From assembly GCA_019843655.1 (NCBI GenBank), contig JACDQD010000010.1:9531637-9595636 (forward strand): DNA of 64,000 bases, written 5' to 3'. Positions 1 to 13,300 of this stretch are shown here, one piece after another; the first letter of the stretch is position 1; each line of letters opens with the position of its first letter. Origin of the DNA: Lethocerus indicus (lineage: Eukaryota; Arthropoda; Insecta; Hemiptera; Belostomatidae). The notes under the pieces were generated by a model. That model had not been told where the DNA came from, made no database searches, and saw nothing but the letters and a program-made list of their open reading frames with translations. The position numbers and the translations under genes are program-made.

Positions 1-2810
1 GGGCATCGCGGGCCACAAAAATTCCATCGGTTTGAAAATTGTATCCTGAACATTCTACACAGACTTGAATTCAAATATTTTAACATTTTTTTATTCTGAT
101 ATCACGAACGTTCTTCCAGAAAAAAGAAATGGCCACGTGTTTTAAACATACCTGGACATTCCGACTTTATCGCTTTAACAACTGCAATTAATTCCTAGAT
201 TCTGGAATTAATTCGCTGTTTTTTGGGGAAAATCCACTACAGTAATCCAGATCGTACTTGACGATAAAAAATAAACATCCCGTTCTACCCGATACCGCGA
301 TCTACAGGTCTGTCAATTCGAGATACCTGATGTCGAGGACGACTCTCATAAGTCCTCCAGGAGCCAATTCTGGACCGATGGCGGCCGTCGCTCCGGTCCA
401 GACGGCCAAGAGCAACATCGCCCGCACCAGGACGGTGTCCGCTCGATCGCCCCAACAGCCGTTCAGAAACAAGCCCAACAACAAGTAGCGTTGTTCTGTA
501 TACAGATTCAAGGCAATACAAAATCTTGCACGGAACTCTAAACCGGTGTTTCATTCCTTCGGTTGGACAGCGGCCAGCTTACGCGAGTTTAAATATAGGC
601 CTAAAGGAGCAGTAAAACTGCAATGAAAGGATATGTAAGTCGCATGCAACAGGTATACGTATATAATATATATATATATACCCGTGCTAGACCGGTTTCG
701 ACCAGTAGCATGTCGTAACTTAGAATGTCAACTGACCATTCAATAAAATTCTAACTCCAATAAGAGTGTTGCGAAACGTTAAAATTCATTCAGATAAGAC
801 GGTGAGTAACGATTATTATATTGAATATCTTATAACAAATATATGTATGGTATCGCAAGGATCGTAAAACTAAATACAATCGCGAGTCCAACCTTCTGAA
901 ATATTCAGGTCACATTTCAATTTATCGAGATTTTACCAAATAATTATAGCTTTTTTCGTGAGATAGCGGATAAATCTTAATCCTATAACGTTGTGAAGAC
1001 AACCAATATCAATATCAATTTTTTTTTCGTTTGCATAAATCGGTTTATAATTACTGATTTTTCATTTTCCCAATTTTATTTAGGTTTAAAATAAAAATTC
1101 GGCCCGTAGGGGGTTAAACCACGACTGCTATAATATTTATATCGTATGAAATGACCGTGCTATTTGATCATTAGAATGTACTTTCTAGTACGGTAAGTGA
1201 GGAAATAGCGTGGCCATTTCCTCTTAAGGCTGTACTATTTATTATATGTGTAGTATAATTGTATCGACGCTGATATATTAATGTGAAAATTTAATACAAA
1301 TATACTCAATCGACGTCACACTTATTTGGACTCTCCAATAATAATGTCCATTTTTCTTGAAGCATGGATCGCCTATATTCTGGCGATATTTGTAAAATCA
1401 GATCTGTTAACGGAAATGTTTAGGCTCGACAATAAAAATTAAAAATAGAATTATAGAATTGAATCTGTTTCGTCGATTTTGCATTCTTAAGGCACTTCTG
1501 GGATACAAATCATATTTTTTAATGTACTGAAACAAGTACGCTTAGTTACGTAAATCATTGAAAAAAAATGAAAATCATATCTCCTGGCAACCGAAATAAA
1601 TCGCGGGACAATATAACGGCGTATGATTCATCGTAACTGAAAATAACAAGATGAGGAACATTAACTGGTGAATCATAGGCTCGAGCCAATTTTAAGGGCA
1701 ACCAGAGCGGCAGTTATCACCCATTAGGTTCCCCTATTAGGTTTTTTAAAGAGAATTAAAAAAATATTAACCCTTTGCCAATACATGTCTGTATTTTCTC
1801 TATTTTACCAAACCGTTTCTCACTTTAAACGCGAGACACTTTAAACGGAAATTAGCATGAAAAAAAGAAGCCAACGGCTCGAACATTCAACGACGATTAG
1901 CCGGCGAAACCGAGAAGCCGCTAATAGATGCTAACGAGATTACAAACCAGTTTTCGGAGTTATTTAGCAATTATTTCTGACAAGACTCATTCTTTTAAAT
2001 GCTCTCTCTCTCCCTTCCTTCATCGTTATTTTTATTAACCGTTTGACCTTTAATATTTATGAATAAACGCCCTAAATGGAAATATCGTAGATCTCAAGGA
2101 CGAAGGATTTAAGTGACCGTAATCTTTCTGGCATTTAAATAAATTTATTAGTAACGGAATACTACCGACGACGACAAGAGTTCTGTATAGTTAAAAACAA
2201 GAGATATAGGAAATTGAAAATAACAGAGGTAATAGGTATTTTACCTATTAGTTAAACTTAAAAGTTTAACTTGAAAAAATAGTTAACACAAATTAATATT
2301 CGGTTCCTGGCGAAATACTACGCAATTTCATACATTTGTTTTATTTTAGCAAGAGAAATTGTTTCTCTTTTAGTACAATTTTACATTTCATTACAATTTC
2401 GTTACAATTTCATAAATTTTAATATTACATTCCTATAAATTTGAATATTAATTCTGTTATTGTAGCAACATGATTGTTGTTAGTTGTTTTGCATTCATCG
2501 TTTAAAGCGAACATGTATTTCGGTTTTCGGTGTATTTCGGAATTTTTTTTCATAATATTTCTATCGCATTTTTCTTACAAATAATGTTTTACAGTAACGG
2601 ACGGGAATATTTCGACTCAGGTCACGTCGGCTGGGTAGAAAATAACGTATAACTACAGGCGACAAAGCGTGGTTTTAGAAAATGTTGTTTTAATAATATT
2701 TTAATGGTATTTTAAAATGTGAATATTCGAGCGAGTTTTTGCGATTTTGGGCCCGAATTTCGGAGTTGAGGCAGAGGCCGGAAGGGGGATTATGTTGCAA
2801 AGTCCGAATT
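1..2810. other. Sequence upstream of the GTPase gene, no gene recognised
   Basis: AT-rich sequence with one piggyBac-type MITE (905-1117) and a short TA run near 663-680. No exon, RNA gene or conserved frame was supported on either strand. It may hold distal regulatory sequence. Confidence 0.5.
905..1117. mobile_element. piggyBac-type MITE copy 1, left end eroded
   Basis: Shares the internal tract cacatttcaatttatcgaga through ataacgttgt with the copies at 3.6, 32.9 and 41.0 kb. The right end reads cggcccgtaggggg then TTAA. The left terminal repeat is not recognisable. Confidence 0.6.
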
Positions 2811-2889
2811 TCACCATAGTAGTCCGCCACCCCCTTTCTACTCCCAGTTACTTTCCGGACGTCCTACAGTGAACCGCTCGCCTTCGGCC
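2811..2889 (+). promoter_or_regulatory. Possible promoter and non-coding leader exon
   Basis: A CpG- and pyrimidine-rich patch ends at TTCGGCC|gtaagtat, a near-consensus donor (GT at 2890-2891). The next convincing acceptor downstream is the one before 4095, so a short 5' UTR intron (2890-4094) is plausible. No TATA box is evident and no transcription start can be fixed. Confidence 0.3.
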
Positions 2890-3599
2890 GTAAGTATAAT
2901 CATTATATTTACTAATGTTTCAAGTAGTTTCTATGCTAATTTCAAATTTATTCCTACTGTCTGGACAGGGCGAAAGCTAATTTCCGTCCGGCTACGGTTT
3001 AATTTAATTACAATAAACGCGAAAAGCTTTATATCATATTTGTATTTCCTCAGTTTTATCAGTACACTAGCCGTTCTAGTTTCATCGCTAATTACACGTC
3101 TAGAACTGTATTTTATAAAATTCATTAACGAAATATCAAGAGGGGAAAATTCATAATAAGGCCGCGCTAGGTCGTAATTATTTCCTCGTCTTCTCCATTG
3201 CCCCCAATCATTATCAATCATTTTCAATTTATTTCTCAAATTCCTGTATAAATTCGGTATACTAAAAGAAATTGAGTTTATCCGCTGATGTTCTTGGATG
3301 AAAAATAATTGGGGTCAAGTTTGATATTTCCGCCATCTTGGGGGTTGTGCAGGGTCTCGGGGTCGGTATCAACTCTGCCGCTGCCACCTTTGTTACCTTT
3401 TCACATATGACCATGAATTTTGGTGTTTCTTTCCGAATTGTCCCCAACTGCAAAACTCTCGTGTCGATTTGTCTCCTATTTTTTTCGATTATATCGTTAG
3501 CCCAAATGTAAAAATTCCTTACCCTCGGATCTTTGTCTTAGTTAAATTATGAATTTAGGTTAATAAACAAACCCAAGTCCTCTTTAGGACCTCTTACGG

Positions 3600-3823
3600 A
3601 CCTCTATGGGCCGAAGTTTTATTTTAAATCCAAAAAATTGGGGGAAGGAAAAATCAGCAATTATAAACCTATATATGCGAATGAAAAGAACATTTTCGGT
3701 TTAAACAATTTTATTGCAGGATTAAGATTTATGCGCCGTCTCATAAAAAAGCTATAATTATTTGGTAAAATCTCGATAAATCGATATGTGAACTGAAAGT
3801 TACACTGGCCCATAGAGGGTTAA
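3600..3823. mobile_element. piggyBac-type MITE copy 2
   Basis: Inverted relative to copy 1. Left end cctctatgggccgaag (TTAA eroded); right end ggcccatagaggg then TTAA at 3820-3823. Internal sequence as in the other copies. No coding capacity. Confidence 0.7.
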
Positions 3824-4094
3824 CGTAGGTTAGAATTAGCCGTTTAATATTTACAGCTATTTTATATAGTAACTTAAACTGGAAATTAATTATCGAAAAT
3901 TACAAAATATATGGGGCAAATTATGAAGATAACGAAGAGAAATAATTATTGAATATGGATAATTCTGCTCTGTATTTAGGTTTTCGATAGGTTGAATTTA
4001 CGTTTATAACTCGATCCAGTACTACCGCATATTAATGTTCGAACTGAATTGACTTGGAACTAAAATAACAATTCGAATTTCTTTTTTTCTCCAG

Positions 4095-4339
4095 CGACCT
4101 TTTAGGGGGAATGGAGCGGCGTCCTACTCCTCGGCCGCCTGCAGCCGACAATGGCGGAAATAAATTTAGACTCGGAGTGGAAAAAACGGGCGACGCCGGC
4201 GTGTGTCATCGGCGGGTGGACGGGGTTCGCGAGAAGCGCCGCCGCTACTAAAAATATAGGCAGGGACGGGGGCCCGGACAGCATCCGACCAGCACTTGCC
4301 GTTCCAGAGGACATGGAGACGGAGCCGAACTACTACCGG
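4095..4339 (+). CDS. Candidate first coding exon of the GTPase gene (with 5' UTR)
   Basis: A pyrimidine-rich tract ending in ctccag precedes 4095, and a strong donor CGG|gtgagt follows 4339. Two in-frame ATGs are possible: 4151 (gacaATGG context, adds 54 residues) and 4313 (gaggacATGG context, giving METEPNYYR). The exon ends in phase 0 and the exon at 43619 starts in phase 0 with EELGAM, so the join stays open. The block is GC-rich and CpG-dense, unlike its AT-rich surroundings. The link across about 39 kb is inference; translation could instead start at the ATG at 43634, five codons into the next exon, behind another leader. Confidence 0.5.
4111..4251 (+). other. Upstream ORF overlapping the first coding start
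   Basis: An ATG at 4111 opens a 46-codon frame, arginine and proline rich at its start, that ends at TAA 4249-4251. It overlaps the 4151 start in a different frame and stops before the 4313 ATG. If this exon is used as mapped, the arrangement could dampen initiation at 4151 and favour reinitiation at 4313. This is read directly from sequence; any effect is inferred. Confidence 0.35.
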
Positions 4340-7300
4340 GTGAGTGGAAACAATTTAACACTTAGCGTGCGGCTTTTGATCGTTGGGGTCCTATAGTTGC
4401 ATGCCTATAGGTCCATCCCGCCTGCCCAACGATCCTCAATAACAAATTAAAAATATAAAGTCAATGATGGAAGCATGATATTATCACTTTTTAATCGCAT
4501 GGGTTGCAGCATGTTCTCAAATCTATATTCTGCCAATAAAATGTATTTTACTTGAAAGGTATATATTTGCCCTCGTTATTCTACTTTGAGACAAGAGGTG
4601 ATTAGTTCTGAACTTATATTTTTTTTTTACCACCGGTATTTGTACATGATGTAAAGCCGAAATATTACGAAACTTGATTGTCCTCTACCAAACGGAACAG
4701 TACAATATAACATTTTATTTTACATAAAAGATTGATTCTGTTCTTCACCTCGGAGGTGTTTCGCCAGTCCTTATATCTGAAATATTTGCGCATAATTTGG
4801 TCACGGGGTTATCAGCTTAGATAGAGATAATTCAAATATTATATAAAGATATAAAGGTGTAAAATAGAATAGAAAGATATAAAATAATATAGAGATATTC
4901 TCGTCTCGATAAATATTCTCGCTGAGCAATCTTCTTTCCCGAAAGGCTTCGAAGATATACGCGAACGTCACCTACGCCTTAAACGGTCCGTTTGACTCAT
5001 CAGTTCCTGAGGGTCGTCCGATTATTGTACTTCAGTATTGAAACTTCAGTTTTTATTCTGTCACCATTACTGTCTTACTTTTTATGATATGTGCCTTAGG
5101 TTACCGTGCCTGTCTTGTTAGGCTAAAAAATTGATTGGTCAATAGGGAATTCAGTAGTGTCTGTGGGAGTTATTAAATTACGGCAAAATGCCGAGGTCTA
5201 AAATCAAAGCATAACTTTTGACCTTATACAATTCCAAATTTCCAAATTGACAGACTTCTTCCCATCTATATCTCTATCTATCCCGTCTATATCTGCAATA
5301 TATCTTTCCGATAACTTGGCGCTCCTAGTTTTAATCGCGATTTAATTAGCGTTTATTAGACCGTTATAAATCGGATGTAGATTAATCTTAAACTAGACAA
5401 ATTTTTCACTGTTTTCACTGATAAGCCATTTTGATGGCCCCTGATCTAAGGTAGAAGAGAAATAATGTAGAATATTCACGACTATAGTTGTTAATTCGAA
5501 ACCTCTCGGTCTAATGGGATCGAGGAACGAGGGTACGAACTGGAATCGCGTACGGGCGACTGTCGCGTTCATTATTGAAGAAGGGCCCTTTACACGATGT
5601 TCCGGGTGGAGGACATTTTCCATCACTTTTGTGACAAAGCGTCTCGGTTCCATTTCCCCGGCGCCGAGAGGACTTCCTGTCCTTAACAAGCCCCTCTCTG
5701 CTCCTATCTCTCTCTCTCTCTCTCTCTCCCCCGGCTAATGCACACTCCCCTATCTCCCTCTCTCTCCCTGGCTCTAAGATAATCAATTACTTCGCCTCCT
5801 TCGTTAAATACTTCCTGTGATGTCCAATTTTCGGCCTTTTAGTAGTCGTCGGCCCGCTTTTGTCTACCGTTCGCTTCGGTACCGGGAACCTGGTCCCAGT
5901 TTTTCTGGAAGGGCGGTCTTCAAAAGGAACCTAATGGACGGAATAAATGGGCCCTCCTTTGACGGTGAAGGGAAGGGTTTGGAATATCATCAGACGGCCG
6001 ATTCCGTAACTTATTCTTATTCATTTATAGACTCAACTTCCCATATTCCTCCCATTCCTATTTGGGAAATAGGAAATTCCAAATTGAAATTTGGTTCGAT
6101 TTTACCTGTTTAGTGTTATCGAAAAATATATAATAATTATTCGTGCCGTTGTAACTCCTGCCTTTAATTACGGACGTGAAAAATTCCTATTCCGGGCCTT
6201 TAGGCTTACGCTTAGCTCTATCGAATGCAATCAGAGCTTAGGAATTTCCTTATTATAATTTTAATTGTCCGTATAATTGCACTTTTGATTGCAACATAAT
6301 ATTACTCTCAACTTTGTTTATTACCGAGCAAATACCACATCCAAGCCCGGTTTGTCACAGGCCTTTTTTTCCGAGAGTTCCGAAAATAGATTCCACGCCG
6401 TGGGGAAAGGTTAACGGTGACCGGTAGGTCAATTTCCTAGAAGTGTCTTGTGTGATTTATAAAAAACAAAAAAAAGGTTTAAACGGTGCATTTACATTGG
6501 CCGTGCCCGTGTCGCTAATGTTTTGTTTCGAAGTTAACAGTCGAAGTAAGTAAGTGTCGGGGGGGAAGCTAAGCTATTCTAAGTATAACACGCTCTGTTG
6601 TGTGTCTCCTCTGCCAAATCCTCCATCTGTCCCCGGCGCCTGCTTGTATTATTATTATTAAAAGACCCGGTGACAATATAAAAACGAAATGCGATCAGAA
6701 TAGACTTTAGAATTTAGACACGGACCTATAAATAAACGATAAATTAATGCCAGTTAAAAACGTGGGATAGTGCAATCTGCATTTGTCCGTTTACACTCTG
6801 AAAAGTGTCCCACCAACCCGCAATTTTCCCTTATATAATTTCCAGACACTGTGGAATTCAATTGATCCGTCAACAGGCTTATTAGTCAAATATCCACTTC
6901 TTTTTGGTTTCGGGCACCAAATTGTTTTGCAAATGAGTTATATATACAATCACAAGCAGTCTTATTGTGGTAGAATTACCAATTATCAATAAATTGGAGG
7001 TATTAAACCTCGTTCTCTTTTTATCCTCCCTTTTATTAGGATAAAAACATAAATACTAATGTACAACGAGATCGGACACATCGGCTTACTAACGTCTGAA
7101 TCTGTAACCGTCTTTAAATATTAGAGGGAATCTTTAGTGTTACATATTTTGAGCTAGGTTAAACCGCGAGGTTTAAGTGGGAAATTATTGCGATATAAAT
7201 AATTGTGAGGGCTAAAAAAACAGGAAATTATAAAACAAAACTTGGCTGAGGACAGAAAATCTTAAATTAATCGGATGAATATTGTAGCGGCAATTCTTTG

Positions 7301-10300
7301 ATCCCGAATTATTATTTTTGTTTACAATATGGAAGCAACACTAAGAAACAAACAATTCGGATAAATAAGACGATGAGGGATAAAAATAACACCTAACTGC
7401 CGTCTTGTAACTGCGTTCTTGAGATGGAGAAACAGCCGAGTGGTTCTTTTTGGGCAGATCTCTGACTCAACGCAGTCAGTTTGAAAATTCGAGGTACTCG
7501 ACAGTCCTATTTTTACGAGCACACGTCTTCCCTTTAGTTCTCTGTATTGTAGTCTGATAGGGGCCTAAAAACAGAAACGGACCAAGGTTCGACAGACGGT
7601 CGATTATTTAACTACAGTAAAAATACTTTTGTACGAAAAATTTGCTTTACGTTTTATCCAATGGAACTGGAAATATGATTGCAATAATTATTATAAATTC
7701 GGATTGTCTATTCGTAGTATGAGTGACTCACTTGACGTATAAAAATAATAATAAACTACGAGCAGGACACACGAGAAAATCCCAAATGCAAAATAGAGAT
7801 CTACTAACAAAATGTAACCAAATAATAAAACAATAAACATAATAATTTAAAACAATCTAGTATCAATACAGTAATTTCGTCGGTGCCGGTTGGGCATCCT
7901 GTCTGTCCGTAAACTGGAATGAATTGAAGTGGAATTCGAATAATTGAGGGTTTAGAGTTTGAAAATTGTATTAAAACCCCTAGTTCTTCACCCATTTCAT
8001 AGTATTTGATTTTCCATCCACTGGGGTTCCCGAGACAGGGGTGTTCTAACTCAGTTGGTACTATCCAGGGTTACAACCTTCATTCCCTTGCGTCAAATAT
8101 ACCTGACAGTTCTGAACACAAACATTAGATTACACTGAAATGCGGATCTGGTCGCGACCGCGGAATTAGGTAAACCCTCCCATATACCGATAGGTAAATA
8201 AATAGTTGGTAGTTGTATTGGTGGTGGGGGTCTGGTGTTCAGTAGTGGGGGTAGTCGATCTGGCTCCCGTCTTCAGTCTGGCGCCAGAAGCCGACCCGTC
8301 TGGACCTGATGAAGGCCAAAAAAACGCGTCTCAGGATTACGATACGCCCTTGACACACCTCGAGAAGAGATAGGCCCCTTACTGTGTTACCTGTAAATTG
8401 CACTCAGTACGATTGATCCATCACCCTTACTCGAGTAAGTCTTTCAGTCTATTATTTTTCGTATTACTTTCGTAAACTGTACGCTGCCATGGCTACTCTT
8501 CCGTTGTTTACCCCAATGTCCAACTCTGCGGCGTGCAATATACAAAAATATTTTCACTTTCTAATTTAAAAAACTCACAATCTTAATTTGACGCGTCATA
8601 ACTACGTAGTAAATACAGAAAATGCGAAAGGAACAAATAACGCAGTATTACAACCCGATAACGCTTGTCATCTGAAACTAGACCGATTTTCGGGTCACGG
8701 GAGTAATAACGGATTAATGTCGACGTGAAATTAATACTGCATTCAAAACAACACATACTGGTAAACACTGTTTGCATGAGAGATACGCCCCTCTGTGTGT
8801 GAATATATATCGCATATTTGCTTATGGTTATTTCAGCTACATATCCCAATAATAATGCACGATTGTACGTAACAGGCAATTCAGTTTATTTACTGCTTGT
8901 TTATGTATGTATACTAGCTTGTACAATCGTACTGCATTTATGTCAATGCAATATTATAATTTCTGAACTTTAAAACCGGGGAATTGGGATGTAACGCGAT
9001 ATATATTTCGGTCAGTTTTAAATTCGTACAGTGTTGTGATGAGGTCAGTACGTTGAACCGGGTCCTGGAGAGAAAAAAACTCTACAGGAAGCTGTTTGGA
9101 AGAGGCGTCGCTCCTGAGTGCAGGGGGTGGGTGGTGGTTGATCCTAATGCCGTTTCATTAGAATATAATACCAGGTTGTTCCACCTTTCTCTCCCGAGGG
9201 CCGTTCATTCAGACCTGCCATCAGTTCTGCCACTCTCCGCCGGGACGCATTTCCCCGCCCCCATCTCCTTACGATTGTTGTTTTCTCGGTTTCACTTTCG
9301 TGAAAGCTCCGCAGCTCAATTTGCAACAGTCGAGAGCCAGAGCTTTTCAACTACCTCCTCCTCCTCCTCCTCCCCTCATTCGTGAATAACAATGCTTTGT
9401 TGTTACAACGTGCTAAATCTTTTGTGGACAATAACTATCTGCGTGTATCCAGAATAGGCTAAATAAGGATCTTGGGGGGGAAATGATTTGGAATATCCTG
9501 CAGATTTCCCATGCTGGACATGGGAACATTCCCGCACCTAACATCTATCATCATATTCATCTGACATTGTATTTCGTAGTTCGTTGAATGGTATTGGTAC
9601 TTTTCAGGTTCAATTATTCTGTAGAGTATTATATATTTTAGGCGAATTCGCTGACGCTATGCTTGCTGGGCATGGCGAGTAGCCGAAACACAGGGCAGAC
9701 TCAGCGAGTGGAGACCGAATATCTTGATGATTTTATAGCACGTTATTTAATTTAACGATTCACCGGTTTAGTTCGGAGTTTCGGATTCCCGTCACGGCCG
9801 GTAGCGTTACCGCTTGTAACATAGTAAGGACATCCACATACCGCATCATGTATCAGTACACCTGTACCCAGTGTTTGTCCTAACCAATACGTCTGGCCAC
9901 TTTAACATTATAAACCTACCAATCCCGCGGCTTTACCGGATCTCGGTTAACCAGAAGCCGCAGTCACGAAATCGGCCTATGTGGAATGCAGCCAGGATGT
10001 GCCAGGATTCAATAAATTAAATGTTTCTTCTGTTTTCCCACGACAGGAGGCCAATAGTCGAGGAATTTATTTTTTGTAGATAGGAATAATGCATTATTTA
10101 TTTAATACTTTAAGTCACGTTATCAATTAGCTGGGTTCAATCAATAGATTGAATTGCAATGCCAGCGGAGCTACTAAAGAAAGAACGAAAGTTGTTTTGA
10201 CAAATTTATTGAATTCATTTAAAGAGGAAATTATAAAGTATAATTAGTAGGTTAACGTAACCGTTTTGTGGTCTGCGAGGGGTTGGAATACCTTAGATTT

Positions 10301-13300
10301 CGTGTGTTTCTGTCTCCTCTCGCTGGTTTGGTCTTTTGCTAGACCGGTTTCGGCCGCTCGCCGAAGTAATAAAATAGTCCCAACCCGGAGTAATAAAAAT
10401 TAAGTAGCGCTATTATTAGTAACACTGTAGCATGTTTTAGCCCGAAGTTACGTGGTCAATATATTGCAGGCGGAATGAAGGTAGCGATAAGCCTAAACCT
10501 GTACTATTTAAAACAAAATTATGAGTTTTGAAGAAACTTTGGCTCCTCAAGTAGATTAAGGACTGTCTAGCTCTTGTAGATTTATATTTTATCCATTTCC
10601 TGTTGTCTACCAGTCGGGGCACCGGGACTCACGGGTAAAATTAGGGATGATTTCTCCCGTATATGAAAGCTCGCACAATTTATAACTAAGTTGTATGAAT
10701 CACCGGTCCTCAACCTGTTTCTGCGGCAAGCTAAGAGTTATACAGTCCCTCAATGACTTAGTGACCGCTTGGTCGGCGAAGCGTGAAGACTTGGCTCTCT
10801 CGAGCGACAACCGTTGTCTTATATCGCGATAACCAGGGCCAGATAGTTCTGAGATACTATTTTTAATTGCGAAAGTCAATTACTCGGAGAAATTTCAATT
10901 AATTCGACTCTTAAACGACAGTTTTTCATGTAATTAATGGGACGCAGTATTACAGTGAAATATCCGGTCATGTATGCAATATTGAATTGTAGTGTGTTCC
11001 CTGCACCAAGTTTTAAATATCTTAATGCCAGTTTTAAAACTTAGACTGCCTAGAACGAGCTGTTTCGTTTATATCGCACACGTTTATTTTCATGCGGAAA
11101 AACTCAATTGAATTTAGTGTCCTGCCGAGCACGTCCGCGAAATTACTTCACTCCGGTCCGGACGGGGTATCGGGGTTAGAGTTTTAACCGGGTCCTAATG
11201 AATCTCCAACTGCGGGGGCAATTTTAGACGCCGCGGCCGATGTTCTCCTCGACCATCACGACGAATTATGTGATTTAGGACAGCGGTGCAACTTTGTTGC
11301 AACTACATCTCGTAGAAGGCTGTCGGCTGAAGAAGTATCGCTGAGAAGAATTATGCTTCGCATCGTGCCGATCCTACGTAGGTTTCCACAAGCGGAGCAT
11401 GAGGCATCCACACTAGGCTTTTTTTCTTTTCTCGACCCCAATCATTTCGTAAAAAAAATGAGGCGCGTTCGAAATCCTAATTTTTTATCAGCTTGGAGAC
11501 GCGTTCAGCTTCAGCGCCTGCAACGTGCGTGTTGCTTCAAATTAGAAAACCGTCGAATACCTATCAATAACCTAATAATAATAACAGTTTAGATTCAACC
11601 TTTTCTCGCGATTGAAACACAAGTTCTTAATAATGATTATAACATTTGGCCTTGTGTTGACTAACGTGCTCGATGTATCCAGTGGACTAATCCTGAAGTG
11701 GACTATAAGGGGTGGAATAAACCCACCAAAAGAATGTTAATTATATTCATTTTTTCGGAGTATTCATTCGACAATACTTTGTATAATCTATTAGCACTAT
11801 TAAATTTAAAAATGTGAAATTTTGAGCCCTCTCAAGGCTTTGATTGGGTTAACAAGGTTGTTAAGCTTTAGGTAAAATTTAATAGATTTATTTATTTTGA
11901 GATATTTATATGTACTAGATAGTCTTGTTATATACAGTTCTGCGAATCAGCCTTATTGGGGGACGAATTAAAAATTTGATAGTTTCGAAACAGTTGAGGT
12001 TCCGGTCGTTGAAAACTTTTGAGTCCCGCAGAACGAAGACCGATCGTGTGTCTGGAAATGCCGAAAGCCTTTCCAGGCGATGATAGCTGCAGTAGATTGT
12101 TTAATTATCGTGGTTAAAAAGGAATTTCTTCCCGTATAACGGGAGGGATTGATTATTAGCTGGGAGAGTTTTGTGCGCGTGGGAGATGGGATGGTCCGAC
12201 CATGACCCGTTGCCCCGTTTCTCCGGCCTCTCCCCTATCCCGTGGGCGTATTCCCCCGGTTCAACTCCGAAAAATAAAATACCTTCCCAAATTAATTAGA
12301 GAAACACTGTAAACAATTATATTACCTATCAAAAATATAATTAACAGAAATATACTTGTTAGTCACCGTTATTTTTACGCATAATTTTATATTACACTTA
12401 TTTTTGCTCCATTATTCCTCCAAAAATATAATTTCTAATAATTTGTTTATTCAAATTAAGCGGATGTGCACCGTTACAATTTTTTTCCTGGAATAACGAC
12501 CGAGTTAAACCTGAATCGTTTGTCGATGACCCAAGTAGTTACCCAATTTATGTAAAAAACATAATTTTATGAATTCGATCAATGTCTGAACTTTGTTTGC
12601 AATTTCTTTCTTCTTTGCATTCCCCTTTCCAAATAACCAATCATGTAATTGAACCATTTTCGTGCAGTTTTAGGAGTTGAAATAATAATAATTTTGAACG
12701 AAGCATATTTGAAATGTACGAAAGATTAATTTTAAAAAACCGGACCAACTAAACTGGTAACAGGATCCTTGTTATTTGTAGCATTAAATTGACCGCGATC
12801 TCTCTTTCACACAGCGGTAAAACGGATTAGCCTCAGGGGGGGGGGAGGTTTCGCCTTAAACGGTTGTTACCTATTATAGCATATTGTGTTATTAGTGCAC
12901 GGAATGCACTTTCTAAAGGATATAAAATGCATGATCTACAGGAGTATCTTAAATAATTAAAGTCAGTTTAACTTTCTACCTTAATACTATGCTGTATATT
13001 GAGCGTTTACAAGGCAATAAAACGATGTTGTTTTATCATTAATACATACTTCGTTTTTCCTACTCGGCTAGGTTGTATTCATCAATACTATTCCATAAAT
13101 AAGAACGACTGTTTTAGAATGGTAAAATTGTAGATGTATATCTTCCTCGAGGGTATGGCCTAACGAAAGTCTAAATTTGTCGAGTTAGTTGTCCTGAAGG
13201 TAACTACCGCTTAAATTTACGAGAGGTATTCCAAGTGAAATAAGGATTTATTATGGATATAAATGGTACAGTTCGAGATACCAAATTGATCATTAAATCC

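Noticed and set aside
8984..9385. 133-codon plus-strand open frame
   Set aside because: Ser-rich low-complexity end, no recognisable domain, no splice or promoter support; most likely chance in a GC-richer patch.
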